Positions 1-8,057 are shown, numbered from the stretch's first letter. The stretch is 64,000 bases of DNA from Candidatus Bathyarchaeota archaeon (GCA_026394265.1 JAPKYO010000050.1:1-64000), one strand, 5' to 3'. The notes: generated by a model not told the origin, from the sequence alone. Numbers and translations are program-made.

Positions 1-351
1 CTTCTTGCCCTTGCCTGGGGTGACCTTCACCATCGCCTCGGCGAGCTTGACGTATGGCTCGTAGTTGACGACGTGTATGCAGCCGTGTATGAGTTTTCCA
101 GCCTGGTCGCAGATCGTGTCGACGATCTCCTGCTTGCAGTGACCTAGGCTGACGACGCCTATGCCGCTGGTGAAGTCGATCAGAGTGTTCCCGTCGACGT
201 CTATTACTAATGCGCCCTTTGACTCGGCTATACCGATGGGCTGTGTGAGGTAGACGCCCGGCGGTACGAATTCGTTTCTCTCCGCAAGTAGAGCCTTGCT
301 CTTGGGGCCGGGTATCTCTGTGATGAGGTTAGGAACCTTCGCCTTCGGCAT
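1..351 (-). CDS. Class III aminotransferase, N-terminal fragment (GabT-like)
   Basis: This is the first 117 codons of a class III PLP-dependent aminotransferase; the rest lies outside the window, so the PLP lysine cannot be checked. The protein starts MPKAKVPNLITEIPGPKS and continues with the family's N-terminal pattern: a proline/Tyr-rich lead, then 'DVDGNTLIDFTSGIGV' and 'LGHCKQEIVD', typical of 4-aminobutyrate and acetylornithine/ornithine aminotransferases. GABA aminotransferase is my best reading. It is read towards the left edge, downstream of a carbamoyltransferase-family gene on the same strand (67 bases apart), so the two may act on the same diamine or amino-acid substrate. That link is inference. 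Confidence 0.85.
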   Translation of the reverse strand, partial: MPKAKVPNLITEIPGPKSKALLAERNEFVPPGVYLTQPIGIAESKGALVIDVDGNTLIDFTSGIGVVSLGHCKQEIVDTICDQAGKLIHGCIHVVNYEPYVKLAEAMVKVTPGKGKK

Positions 352-418
352 GTTCCATCGACTATGGTTCCTTGATTTAGCTAATAACGGTAATGGTGGG
401 TGAAAAGAGGAGGGGCGT

Positions 419-1357
419 TTAGGCGACGGTGAGGGCGAGCACCGCCTTCTCGGTGTGCATTCTGTTCTCGCCCTCGTCGAAGACGACGCTGTGGGGACCC
501 TCGATGACGGAGTCGGTCATCTCCTCGCCGCGGTAGCCGGGTAGGCAGTGCATGAAGATGCTGTCGGGCTTCGCCAGCTTGATCGTCTCGTCGTTGATCT
601 GGTACTTGGCGAAGGCGACCCTGCGCTGCTCGATGTCCTTGTGCCCCATGCTGTGGAAGGTGTTGGCGTAGACCACGTCCGCGCCCTTGAGTGCCTCGTC
701 GAGGTCGTCGGTGACGATCATCTGTGTCTTGCCGATGCTGGCGTGCTCCTCGGCGAACTTCACGATCTTGGGGTTTGGCGCCCAGCCCTTGGGTAGGGCG
801 ATGTAGCAGTCCATTCCGAGGAGGCTGCTGCAGATCATGAGGGTGTGGCAGACGTTCCAGGGGTCGCCGACGTAGGCGAGCTTGTTTCCCTTGATCTTGC
901 CCTTGTGCTCGCGGATGGTGAGCATGTCGGCGAGACCCTGGCAGGGGTGGACGAGGTCGGTTAGGGCGTTGATGACGGGGTTCTTCATGTACTTGGCGTA
1001 CTCGTCGACGATCTCCTGGCCGTAGGTGCGTATGACGAGGGCGTCGCAGTATCTGTCGAGGATGCGCGCCGTGTCCTTGATGGGCTCACCACGGGCTAGC
1101 TGCATCGTGTCGGGTGTGGCGTAGAAGCTCTGCATCCCTAGGTGGGCGATGCCCGCCTGGAAGCTGAAGCGTGTGCGTGTGCTGTTCTTCTCGAAGACCA
1201 TGGCGATGGTGCGCCCTGCGAGGTAGTCGTGGGGCTCCTTCATCATCCGCTTGTACTTGAGCTGCTGCGCTACGTCCAGCATGTAGTTGATCTCGACTGG
1301 GGTGTAGTCCATTAGGGTGAGGAAGTCCTTTCCGATGAAGCGATCCTTCATACTCAT
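419..1357 (-). CDS. argF: Ornithine carbamoyltransferase-family enzyme with variant pocket
   Basis: The 312-aa length fits anabolic ornithine carbamoyltransferase, which joins carbamoyl phosphate and ornithine to make citrulline. Carbamoyl-phosphate motifs are intact: STRTR at residues 59-63, HPCQ at 137-140 and HCLP at 270-273 with the conserved Cys271. The amino-acid side is not typical. Where ornithine enzymes usually have DGNNV, this has DPWNV (165-169), and the Asp of the D-x-x-x-SMG loop is Asn232 (N-T-F-H-SMG, 232-238). These are the positions that hold the ornithine backbone in known enzymes. The substrate may therefore differ (putrescine, lysine or another amine carbamoyltransferase are alternatives). 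The family call is sure; the symbol is provisional. Confidence 0.75.
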   Translation of the reverse strand: MSMKDRFIGKDFLTLMDYTPVEINYMLDVAQQLKYKRMMKEPHDYLAGRTIAMVFEKNSTRTRFSFQAGIAHLGMQSFYATPDTMQLARGEPIKDTARILDRYCDALVIRTYGQEIVDEYAKYMKNPVINALTDLVHPCQGLADMLTIREHKGKIKGNKLAYVGDPWNVCHTLMICSSLLGMDCYIALPKGWAPNPKIVKFAEEHASIGKTQMIVTDDLDEALKGADVVYANTFHSMGHKDIEQRRVAFAKYQINDETIKLAKPDSIFMHCLPGYRGEEMTDSVIEGPHSVVFDEGENRMHTEKAVLALTVA

Positions 1358-1380
1358 GACGGGTCGTGGTATGATCCATC

Positions 1381-1569
1381 TAGAGCGTCTTTAACGTTAG
1401 TGGTCGCGGATGGGGCGCGTGTGTGGGTGGGGGGAGGGGGGGGTCCCTTCGTCGTCGTGTTTCCTGGGTTTCCCGGCTCTTTTCGGCTTTTGGGGTCGTT
1501 TTCGGGCGATTCGTGATGGTGGGCGTCTGACGGGTTTTTGTGGATGGTTGATGGTGAATAGGCATTGAG
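1381..1569. other. Intergenic region, no gene seen
   Basis: This stretch is strongly rich in G and T on the plus strand (C and A in the direction of the carbamoyltransferase). No start codon with sensible codon use and no tRNA-like fold was found. It holds an 11-base word, GGGTCGTTTTC (1493-1503), that also occurs in the similarly skewed gap at 19154-19164. It probably contains the promoter and leader of the carbamoyltransferase gene. Confidence 0.4.
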
Positions 1570-1791
1570 TCAGCGCCGGGAGGCTGAGGCGTATTTATTG
1601 GTGGCCTTGATGAGTTCATGGCTTATACTCGTGCCCGCGGCGTGCCCGGCGTCGTCGATGATCACCATCTCGGCTCGCGATCAGGCGCGCTTCGGCTCCC
1701 AAGAGTTGCCTATGGGTGCCTGGAAGTCGAAGCGCCCATTAACCAGCGTCCCGGGGATGCCGGCGAGCGCGTCCGCGCATGTGGGACAAAT
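1570..1791 (-). pseudogene. Prolyl aminopeptidase-like remnant (C-terminal part, nonsense-interrupted)
   Basis: One reading frame on the minus strand carries about 70 codons that look like the C-terminal end of proline iminopeptidase (alpha/beta hydrolase, S33). Read from 1791 downwards it gives GIPGTLVNGRFDFQAP, then after an in-frame TGA (1681-1683) SRAEMVIIDDAGHAAG and a final TGA at 1570-1572. The family has hGRYD with the catalytic Asp and DAGH with the catalytic His, separated by a stretch ending in Lys-Ala-Trp. Here the Trp codon position is TGA, so a TGG to TGA change is likely. There is no N-terminal half and no usual start codon. I read it as a decayed gene fragment. Confidence 0.65.
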
Positions 1792-1800
1792 TCATATAAG
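1792..1800 (+). promoter_or_regulatory. TATA box of the PH-like/zinc-ribbon gene
   Basis: The sequence TCATATAAG lies 32-40 bases before the ATG at 1832. With transcription starting about 27 bases after the centre of the TATA box, the leader would be only around a dozen bases. Confidence 0.5.
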
Positions 1801-1831
1801 AAAATGGGTCGTTTGCATATAGTGAAGTTCT

Positions 1832-2539
1832 ATGTCGCACCTCGAAGAGACTGTACTGAAGAGCGAATCCGGCATCAACCTCAATCGCAGGGGGGAGAAG
1901 AAGTATAACTTCAACCCCCCGGGTGGGACACTCATTCTCACCGACGCGCGCCTCATCTTCGCCCAGTCGGGCGGCGAGTTCCTGAAGCGCCTAGTCGTGG
2001 GTGGTGTGCTCGGTGGTATCGTCGGTAGCGAGGCCATGAGGGGCGCGACGAGGGTGAAGAAGGAGGACCTCGACAAGGCCATGGAGAGGTCGGAGAGCTT
2101 CGAGATACATCTGCAGGACATCATCGGCGCAAAGGTGGAGAAGCAGTTCGGCGCATCCCTCCTGTGTATCGACTGCAGCACCCCCGGGATGTCGAGGGCA
2201 CAAGTCTACAGGGCGGGGTCGCTCTCCAGCTTCAAGGGATTCGACGACTGGATAAGCGAGATCAACTCCGCGAAGCAGAGGGTCTTGACCATGCCCCAGC
2301 AGTTTCCACAGCCGGTGTACACCCCAACACCGATGCCGGCGCCTCAGCCCATACAGGGGACGCCAAACGCCCGATTCTGCCCGAGCTGCGGCCAGACAAT
2401 AAACCAGCAGGACAAATTCTGCCTGAACTGCGGCGCCAACCTACAACAGCAGGCGCAGCCGACTGTGTGCCCCAAGTGCGGCAACACGGTAAACCCGGCT
2501 CAGAGGTTCTGCAACATGTGCGGAACCCAAGTAAAGTAG
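1832..2539 (+). CDS. PH-like domain protein with C-terminal double zinc ribbon
   Basis: A 235-aa protein of unknown role. Residues 1 to about 150 resemble a GRAM/PH-like fold: a strand-rich N-terminus (TLILTDARLIFAQ at 33-45), a glycine-rich stretch (57-65) and a helix ending near 150. A proline/glutamine-rich linker (154-178) leads to two zinc ribbons with Cys183/186/197/200 and Cys213/216/227/230, each C-x2-C-x10-C-x2-C. No membrane segment other than the short GGVLGGIVG stretch is evident. It stands alone, divergent from the carbamoyltransferase side and convergent with the DinB gene (8 bases between stops). The domain assignment is pattern recognition only; no function is proposed. Confidence 0.8.
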   Translation: MSHLEETVLKSESGINLNRRGEKKYNFNPPGGTLILTDARLIFAQSGGEFLKRLVVGGVLGGIVGSEAMRGATRVKKEDLDKAMERSESFEIHLQDIIGAKVEKQFGASLLCIDCSTPGMSRAQVYRAGSLSSFKGFDDWISEINSAKQRVLTMPQQFPQPVYTPTPMPAPQPIQGTPNARFCPSCGQTINQQDKFCLNCGANLQQQAQPTVCPKCGNTVNPAQRFCNMCGTQVK

Positions 2540-2547
2540 GAAAGTAG

Positions 2548-3012
2548 CTACTTCCAGTCCCCTAGAGACTTCCTTATGTCGAGTATCTTGCCGAAGTGGT
2601 AGGAGTTGTGCTCGATTATTATCATCAACTCCCGGAGGTACGTGTTCTCCGTCTGGGGCACCATGGAGAGCAGGTCGATGTCGGTGTTCTTCGCGAGCTT
2701 CACCGCCCGGTTCTGGTCTTTTAAGAAGCTGTTCAGCGTCTTCTTCCACTCCTCCTCGGTCGGCACGTGCCCGGGCTCGGGCCAGAACCCCTTTGGCCAC
2801 TCCGTTGGCTTCCAGTCGGGGTCGAGGGCGAAGTCGAGCAGGTCCTTCTGGGCGAGGCGCATGTGCTCCAGCTCCTCGTAGACGGAGTGGATCGACTTGT
2901 TTGGGCGGACGCCCCGTAGCCCGGGTTTGATGTCCTCAAGCGCCGTCTTGTATCGCACGAATGCCTGCCCACCCTTCAACGATTTCACCAAGTGTTCCCT
3001 GAAAGCGTCCAT
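2548..3012 (-). CDS. DinB-family four-helix protein
   Basis: The 154-aa protein fits the DinB/YfiT-like superfamily, metal-binding four-helix bundles that include bacillithiol/mycothiol S-transferases and many uncharacterised members. The expected metal triad is visible: His50 at the end of helix 2 (EELEHM) and His135 with His139 in a late helix (EHNSYHFGKI). The length matches the family. It is a single gene on the minus strand, not obviously co-transcribed with its neighbours. The substrate is unknown; thiol-dependent detoxification is the family's usual role but nothing here proves it. Confidence 0.75.
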   Translation of the reverse strand: MDAFREHLVKSLKGGQAFVRYKTALEDIKPGLRGVRPNKSIHSVYEELEHMRLAQKDLLDFALDPDWKPTEWPKGFWPEPGHVPTEEEWKKTLNSFLKDQNRAVKLAKNTDIDLLSMVPQTENTYLRELMIIIEHNSYHFGKILDIRKSLGDWK

Positions 3013-3077
3013 GTTTCACACCTACAATCGTCTGATCGAGAATAGATGAATATTAAATGGACGGAAGAAAAAGTGTC

Positions 3078-4280
3078 TTAGGCGCGCCACTGGCGGCCGA
3101 GGACCTCGCGGCTGATGATCACCTTCTGGACGTTAGCCGCGCCCTCCGCGCCGATGCAGTAACTCATGATGCCGCGGAGACCCATCTCAAGCGGGCACTC
3201 CTTGGTGTAGCCGTAGGCGCCCATCCAGAGGAGGACCCTGCGGAAGACGTCTAGGGCGTGGTGGGGTGCGAGGTACTTGCACATGCCGAGGTACTTGCTG
3301 ACCTCGAGGGAGTCGAACGTTCCGTGCTGGTACTTCTGGTCGAGCATCCAGGCAGTGCGGTACACGAGGCTCTTTATCGCCTCGTGGTGGGCAGCCATGT
3401 CGGCTAGGTCGAACTGGACGCCCTGGAACTTAGCTATCGGCTGGCCGAAGACCTGACGCTGCTTTATGTACTCCATGCCCAGCTCCATCGCCCTCTCCGC
3501 CGCGCCTATGCAGCTCGCTGAGACCATAACGCGTGCCGCGTCGAAGCCCTCCATCGTGTAGTAGAAGCCCTTGCCCTCTTCGCCGAGCTGGTACTCCTTG
3601 GGGAGCTGGACGTCGGTCATCTTGAAGCCGCCGGTGCTTATAGCCATCCTGCCCATGTTCTCGAAGCGCTTCGTGATCTCGACGCCGGGTGCGTTGATGG
3701 GCATGAAGAGTGCCGTCATCCCCTTGTGACCCTTGCTCCGATCCGTGAAGCCGGAGACGAAGTAGCCGCCGTTGATCTCGGCCGCCTCGGCTGTGCCGCT
3801 AATGTAGCACTTCTCACCGTTGAGGAGCCAGCCCTTGTCGTTCTTCTTCATCACCGTCTTGAAGGCAGCGACGTCGCTGCCGCCCCCGGGTTCGGTGGCT
3901 CCGATGCCGATGAAGGACTCTCCCCTCGCCGCCTTGCGGAGGCAGACCTCCCTGACGGGCTCCTGGGCGTACTTGTCGACGACGAATCCCCAGCTTGCCT
4001 GTACGAGGTAGAAGACGGGCGAGGCGACTGAGATGTCCGCGTAGCCTAGCTCCTCTGCGCCGATCGTTGCCGTGACCCAGTCCGCGCCCGAGCCGCCGTG
4101 CTCCTCAGGCAGCGTGAGGCACAGCATACCGAGGTCACCGAGCCCCTTCATGAAGCTCTTGGGGATCTGGTGCTTCGTGTCGTTCTCCCTCACCTGTTCG
4201 AGGGTCATGTTCTTTGAGAGCCAGTCCTTCACGGACTCGCGGAATAGTTGCTGTTCTTCGGTGAATGAGAAGTCTATCAA
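3078..4280 (-). CDS. Acyl-CoA dehydrogenase
   Basis: The 400-aa flavoenzyme catalyses alpha-beta oxidation of an acyl-CoA and passes electrons to ETF (EtfBA is encoded at 37.8-39.5 kb). Visible family features are the all-alpha N-terminal domain, the central FAD-binding motif GATEPGGGSD (about 126-135), the GEKCYISG strand, and the C-terminal helix with RQVFGQPIAKFQ. The usual catalytic Glu in the YEGT-type motif corresponds to Glu379 in GAEGAANVQ. It is transcribed from a gap that divides it from the divergent saccharopine dehydrogenase-like gene. Chain-length preference cannot be read from the sequence. Confidence 0.92.
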   Translation of the reverse strand: MIDFSFTEEQQLFRESVKDWLSKNMTLEQVRENDTKHQIPKSFMKGLGDLGMLCLTLPEEHGGSGADWVTATIGAEELGYADISVASPVFYLVQASWGFVVDKYAQEPVREVCLRKAARGESFIGIGATEPGGGSDVAAFKTVMKKNDKGWLLNGEKCYISGTAEAAEINGGYFVSGFTDRSKGHKGMTALFMPINAPGVEITKRFENMGRMAISTGGFKMTDVQLPKEYQLGEEGKGFYYTMEGFDAARVMVSASCIGAAERAMELGMEYIKQRQVFGQPIAKFQGVQFDLADMAAHHEAIKSLVYRTAWMLDQKYQHGTFDSLEVSKYLGMCKYLAPHHALDVFRRVLLWMGAYGYTKECPLEMGLRGIMSYCIGAEGAANVQKVIISREVLGRQWRA

Positions 4281-4429
4281 CGGTTACACCTTTCTGGTTT
4301 TGCTCCTTGAATGCCCTAACGGTATATAAGTACTTCGTCATGAGACGATTGACACTTCGACGTGAGACGATTCCCGCTCACGGCAACGATTAATACAGTT
4401 AGGGCATCTTTACACTCAGGTTTCCTGAC

Positions 4430-5599
4430 ATGAAGATTCTCGTACTAGGCATGGGCCTAATGGGCCCCGCGGTCGCCAAGGACTGCGCCGAGGACCCCAA
4501 GTCGAAGAAGGTCACCGGCTGCGACATCGACGACGCCAAGCTCAAAGCGGCGAAGAAATACGTCGACAACAAGAAGTTCGACACAAAGAAGGTCGACATC
4601 ACCAGCCACGAGCAACTCGTCGCCGCGATGAAGGGCTACGACGTCGTAGTCAACTCGACCGCGGCCAAGTTCAGCATGGGTGCCCTCAAGGCGGCAATGG
4701 AGGCGAAGGTCAACATCGTAGACCTCGCCGGCGGTGGCTACCCGCAGGAGGGTGACATCTACAAGGAGGTCGAGAAGGCGGGCATAACCGCGATACCCGG
4801 GTGCGGCGTCGACCCCGGCCTCATAGACCTGCTCTGCGGGCAGGCAATGGAGTACATGGACGAGGTGGACGAGGTGAACTTCGCCTGCGGAGGCCTCCCC
4901 AAGGACCCGAAGCCACCGCTCGACTACAAGATAGTCTTCGGCGGCACACGCATGCCAATACGCCCAGGTAAGGTCCCCATGATCGTCGACGGGAAACTGA
5001 AGGAAGTCGACAGATACAGCGAAGTCGAGGGGATCTTCGTCAACGATTACCCGGAGATGGAGGCATTCATCGACGGCTTCCCATCGAGCCTACTCAAGCT
5101 CTGCCAGGAGAAGAAGGTCAAGAACTTCCGCGGCAAAACAATCAGGTACAGTGGCTTCGTCGACAAGCTCATGTTCCTGCTTGACCTCGGCGTCATCGGC
5201 AGCAAACCCGTCACCTATCAGGGGAGGGAGATCGTCCCCGTCGACCTCTTCCACGAACTCATCTACCCCATCATAAAGTTCGACGAGGCAGCCGGGGACC
5301 GGGACATCACCGTCCTTCAAGTCAGCGCCTCGGGAAAGAGTGGTGGGTTGGACATCGACGTAGACTATGAGATGGTGGATGAGTACGATGAGGAGCACGG
5401 TGTGACCTCGATGGCAAAGACCACAGGCTTCACAGCCGCCATAATCGCACGGATACTCGCCCGCGGCGCCGTCAAGAAGAAGGGTATACAGTGGCCCGTC
5501 AGGGTCATCAAGGGTCCACTCTTCGAGGAGCTTCTCAGCAGCCTCAGGGCGAGGGGCGTCGAGGTAACAGAGACCATAACGAAGACGAGGAGCGTCTAG
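4430..5599 (+). CDS. Saccharopine dehydrogenase-like oxidoreductase
   Basis: A 389-aa NAD(P)-dependent oxidoreductase. The N-terminus has a Rossmann motif GMGLMG (residues 7-12) and an acidic residue in GCDIDD after the second strand; the middle has VVNSTAAKFS and GCGVDPGLIDLLCG, as in saccharopine dehydrogenase and lysine 6-dehydrogenase families; the C-terminal catalytic domain is complete. Lysine or another amino acid is a likely substrate, but the family is broad. It is divergent from the acyl-CoA dehydrogenase gene, with 149 bases between the starts. A TATA-like TTAATACA lies about 40 bases before the ATG. Confidence 0.8.
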   Translation: MKILVLGMGLMGPAVAKDCAEDPKSKKVTGCDIDDAKLKAAKKYVDNKKFDTKKVDITSHEQLVAAMKGYDVVVNSTAAKFSMGALKAAMEAKVNIVDLAGGGYPQEGDIYKEVEKAGITAIPGCGVDPGLIDLLCGQAMEYMDEVDEVNFACGGLPKDPKPPLDYKIVFGGTRMPIRPGKVPMIVDGKLKEVDRYSEVEGIFVNDYPEMEAFIDGFPSSLLKLCQEKKVKNFRGKTIRYSGFVDKLMFLLDLGVIGSKPVTYQGREIVPVDLFHELIYPIIKFDEAAGDRDITVLQVSASGKSGGLDIDVDYEMVDEYDEEHGVTSMAKTTGFTAAIIARILARGAVKKKGIQWPVRVIKGPLFEELLSSLRARGVEVTETITKTRSV

Positions 5600-5634
5600 G
5601 CGCCCCTCAAACCCCCACCATGGGGGAGGGCGCC
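5599..5634 (+). terminator. Hairpin between convergent genes
   Basis: The sequence from GGCGCCCCTC (5599-5608) to GAGGGCGCC (5626-5634), with inner CCCCC/GGGGG arms, forms a long GC-rich stem and is followed on the plus strand by TTCTTTCTT. It covers the stop of the saccharopine dehydrogenase-like gene and the last codons of the convergent small membrane protein, so it could stop transcription in the plus direction. Confidence 0.45.
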
Positions 5635-5813
5635 TTCTTTCTTAGGTAAACGTAGACACCCACGGCTATAACAGCGGGCACGTGGAAGATGCAGAACTCG
5701 AAGACGGGGTCTAGGAACATGTAGCTCGACCTCTGGATCGCAAACATGACTATCGATACGACGCCAAGGACGATCGCAGTGATCTTCCATGATTCGAGGT
5801 CCGTGGCGTTCAA
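5607..5813 (-). CDS. Small membrane protein, unknown
   Basis: A 68-aa protein with two predicted membrane segments, roughly residues 10-27 (ITAIVLGVVSIVMFA) and 37-58 (PVFEFCIFHVPAVIAVGVY), followed by a basic YLRKKAPSP tail that suggests a cytoplasmic C-terminus. I do not recognise a family. It starts 44 bases after the stop of rpoK and could be read from the rpoK promoter. It ends 8 bases from the convergent saccharopine dehydrogenase-like gene. Codon use is like that of its neighbours, which supports its being real. Confidence 0.6.
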   Translation of the reverse strand: MNATDLESWKITAIVLGVVSIVMFAIQRSSYMFLDPVFEFCIFHVPAVIAVGVYVYLRKKAPSPMVGV

Positions 5814-5856
5814 CGCCTATATGGGCCGTGTCCCGGGGTAAAAAGGCTTCACCGGG

Positions 5857-6111
5857 CTAACTAAGATCGGCTAGCGCGATGTCCTGGTGGGAACCGTCGG
5901 GCAGCGTCCTCCTGATGGTCATCGGGAGGACACCCGCCTTGATCTCCACGAGGGCTATGTCTATCGGGTCGCTCATCTTCGGGGGTAGCTCCACGAGGAT
6001 TGGTGCCCCCAGTGATACTTGGAGCGCGCGCGCACCCGCGATTCGTGCCCTCTCGAAGCGCGTGAGCTTCGGGGGACCTATCATTACATTCCCACTCAAA
6101 GTATCCACCAT
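5857..6111 (-). CDS. rpoK: RNA polymerase subunit K (Rpo6)
   Basis: The 84-aa protein is the archaeal counterpart of Rpb6/omega, which helps assemble and stabilise RNA polymerase. The signature is clear: [22 protein letters not shown] (positions 16-37; first 20 residues are the family hallmark), then [20 protein letters not shown] and LPDGS near the C-terminus. Length is as usual for archaeal RpoK with a short N-terminal arm. A TATA box lies at 6139-6150 and would put the transcript start a few bases before the ATG. Confidence 0.95.
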   Translation of the reverse strand: MVDTLSGNVMIGPPKLTRFERARIAGARALQVSLGAPILVELPPKMSDPIDIALVEIKAGVLPMTIRRTLPDGSHQDIALADLS

Positions 6112-6138
6112 GAAACTAACCTAGCAAACCAGTTACTC

Positions 6139-6150
6139 TCAATATAAACG
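6139..6150 (-). promoter_or_regulatory. TATA box of rpoK
   Basis: Read on the minus strand this is CGTTTATATTGA. Its centre is about 33 bases before the rpoK ATG, giving a leader of only about six bases. Confidence 0.55.
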
Positions 6151-6222
6151 TGCCTATAACCCTTTCAGAGCGATCTAGGGTCCAGAAATGGGTGGAAACC
6201 CCCGAAGGAGGTGTTTATGAGG

Positions 6223-7137
6223 CTATTTCTCGGCGACGACCTTGTTCTTTATCGAGCCGATCTTCTCGACGCCGACCTCTACTATGTCGCCCGGCTTTAG
6301 GAGGCCGAGTGGGTGTGCCGCGCCGACGCCCGACGGGGTCCCCGTGGCGAAGATGTCGCCGACCTCGAGTGTTATACCCGCGGATAGAGTCGCCACGATC
6401 TTCTTGATGTTGAAGATCATGTCGCTCGTGTTCGTGTGCTGCCTCTCGACGCCGTTGACCTTGCACCAGAGGTCGAGGTCCTGCGGATCACCGACCTCGT
6501 CCTTCGTGACTATCCACGGCCCCATGGGGGCGAATGTGTCGAGGCTCTTCCCCCTGTACCACTGCTGGTGCTTCGACTGAAGGTCCCGCGCGGAGACGTC
6601 GTCGAATGCCATGTAGCCGGCTATGTAGTCGTAGACCTTCTCCTCGGGGATGTTCTTCCCCTTCTTACCGATGACGAAGGCGAGTTCAGCCTCATAGTCG
6701 AGCTTCTCCGTTACCTTGGGGTAGACGATGTCGTCGTATGGTCCCGAGACGGCGGTTGGAGGCTTGGTGAAGAAGATGGGGACTGGGGGGAGCTTCGGTG
6801 CTTCACCCGTGTGGCCACCCTCCTTGACGTGCTCGGCGTAGTTCAGACCGAGGCAGACTATGTTCTTCCTCGGGCGGGGGATGGGAGCCATCAACTTCAC
6901 CTTCTTCAGGGGGACTAGGTACTTCGACCCCTCGGCGGCCTTCGCAGCCTTCTTCACCTCGCTCAGCCCCTTGGACCCAAGATCGAGGAGCCCGAGCATG
7001 TCGAGCGGCGCCACCTTCTTACCCTTGAAGGAGCCGCCGAGATGCGCCTTGAAGGCCGCATTCAGATCGAGAACATCGTCGCCGACGACGACGCCTATGC
7101 TGATCGCCTTACCCGAACGATAAGTTACGAGTTTCAT
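6223..7137 (-). CDS. Fumarylacetoacetate hydrolase-family enzyme (1)
   Basis: A 304-aa member of the FAH family, metal-dependent enzymes that cleave or decarboxylate beta-dicarbonyl acids (fumarylpyruvate, acylpyruvate, homoprotocatechuate intermediates and others). The N-terminal lid domain is followed by the catalytic domain with NYAEHVKE (99-106), metal ligands Glu149 and Glu151 in DYEAELAFVIG and Asp180 in AFDDVSARD, and the late GDIFATGTPSGVG segment. A paralogue is at 47.0-48.1 kb. The start codon ATG at 7135-7137 faces the divergent thioesterase gene, only about 20 bases away. The exact substrate cannot be told. Confidence 0.9.
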   Translation of the reverse strand: MKLVTYRSGKAISIGVVVGDDVLDLNAAFKAHLGGSFKGKKVAPLDMLGLLDLGSKGLSEVKKAAKAAEGSKYLVPLKKVKLMAPIPRPRKNIVCLGLNYAEHVKEGGHTGEAPKLPPVPIFFTKPPTAVSGPYDDIVYPKVTEKLDYEAELAFVIGKKGKNIPEEKVYDYIAGYMAFDDVSARDLQSKHQQWYRGKSLDTFAPMGPWIVTKDEVGDPQDLDLWCKVNGVERQHTNTSDMIFNIKKIVATLSAGITLEVGDIFATGTPSGVGAAHPLGLLKPGDIVEVGVEKIGSIKNKVVAEK

Positions 7138-7207
7138 GCTATTCCCTTAAACCACCATGCTCGGGTTTTTAACACTATACGGTAAACCAAAGGGAAGGGC
7201 GAGAGAG

Positions 7208-7606
7208 TTGAACATCAACACGCATGGCAGAATTTCTGAGAGGCTCGTCGGGAAACCCATAGAGGTGCAGGGCGGAACGAAGGCGATCGTCGAGCTTACC
7301 GCGACGGAGGAAATGGCCGCCGACTCCACCGGCCTAACCCACGGCGGCTTCACATTCGGGCTCGCCGACTACGCCGCGATGCTCGCCGTAAACCACCCAA
7401 ACGTCGTCCTCGGCTCAGCCCAAGCCAAGTTCACCGCCCCCGTCAAGACCGGCGACACGATGAGGGCAGAAGCAACCATAACAAAAATAGATGGAAAGAA
7501 AAGCGAGGTAAACGTCGATGTAAAAGTGGGAGAACAGAAAGTGTTCACTGGAACCTTCCTATGCTACTCACTCGAAAAACATGTCCTCGAAAAGAGTCAG
7601 ACATAA
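7208..7606 (+). CDS. Hotdog-fold thioesterase
   Basis: A hotdog-fold protein of the PaaI/fluoroacetyl-CoA thioesterase type, expected to hydrolyse acyl-CoAs. The central helix THGGFTFGLADYAAM and the following strand with VVLGSAQAKFTAPVKTGD are typical. I favour the TTG start at 7208 (protein starting MNINTHGR): it follows the purine-rich GGGCGAGAGAG and sits about 40 bases after a TATA-like TTTTTAACA. The same frame opens with an ATG at 7157, which would give 149 aa, but that lies upstream of the putative TATA element. It is divergent from the FAH gene and fits acyl-CoA metabolism nearby. Confidence 0.8.
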   Translation: MNINTHGRISERLVGKPIEVQGGTKAIVELTATEEMAADSTGLTHGGFTFGLADYAAMLAVNHPNVVLGSAQAKFTAPVKTGDTMRAEATITKIDGKKSEVNVDVKVGEQKVFTGTFLCYSLEKHVLEKSQT

Positions 7607-7630
7607 AACAACTAGTAGGCTAACCTAATT

Positions 7631-7640
7631 CTTTTATATT
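7631..7640 (+). promoter_or_regulatory. TATA box of the BlaI-like regulator
   Basis: CTTTTATATT, centred about 41 bases before the TTG start at 7677, is the best TATA box in the gap after the thioesterase. Confidence 0.5.
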
Positions 7641-7676
7641 CGGCGTCGCTAGTAAGTCGGGTTCAGGTGCGCTAAA

Positions 7677-8057
7677 TTGACAATCGTCATAGACCCTTCA
7701 AAGGAAGGCCTCGAAAAGGTCCTACGGGACTACCAGATCGAGGCACTGCATATCATCTGGAACAGCGACAACAAGGGCATGACCTCCCGCGAGGTCTACC
7801 AGGCTGTGAACAGGTCCCTGGGCAACAAGACCATCTCTAGGGCATCAATAATCAACTTCCTAAACGACATGTGCGACGAGGGCGTCCTAAAGTTCGAGGA
7901 GGAGACCTGCAAAGGCGGAACCCGCAGGAAATACTTCACCGGCCTCGACGAACTCGGCTTCAAGAAGCACATCGCAAAGGTAGTCTTCAAGAGCCTGATG
8001 AGGGACTTCCCCGTACAGACGAAGGAAGCCGTCCAAGAAGCCCTCAACGACGACTAA
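7677..8057 (+). CDS. BlaI/MecI-like winged-helix regulator
   Basis: A 126-aa DNA-binding protein. Residues about 15-85 resemble the winged helix of the BlaI/MecI (penicillinase repressor) family: DYQIEALHIIW, the segment GMTSREVYQAVN, a recognition helix around ISRASIINFLNDMCDEGVL and a wing with CKGGTRRKYF. The C-terminal part would dimerise. It starts with TTG; the TATA box at 7631-7640 leaves a short leader with AGGTG. It is not next to an obvious target such as a beta-lactamase. A single-gene transcript is likely, and self-regulation is plausible but not shown. Confidence 0.75.
   Translation: MTIVIDPSKEGLEKVLRDYQIEALHIIWNSDNKGMTSREVYQAVNRSLGNKTISRASIINFLNDMCDEGVLKFEEETCKGGTRRKYFTGLDELGFKKHIAKVVFKSLMRDFPVQTKEAVQEALNDD

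Noticed and set aside
1565..1822. Plus-strand open frames before the PH-like gene that begin with a hydrophobic segment
   Set aside because: The minus strand gives a peptidase-like protein with natural codon use, so the plus frames are shadows of the relic.
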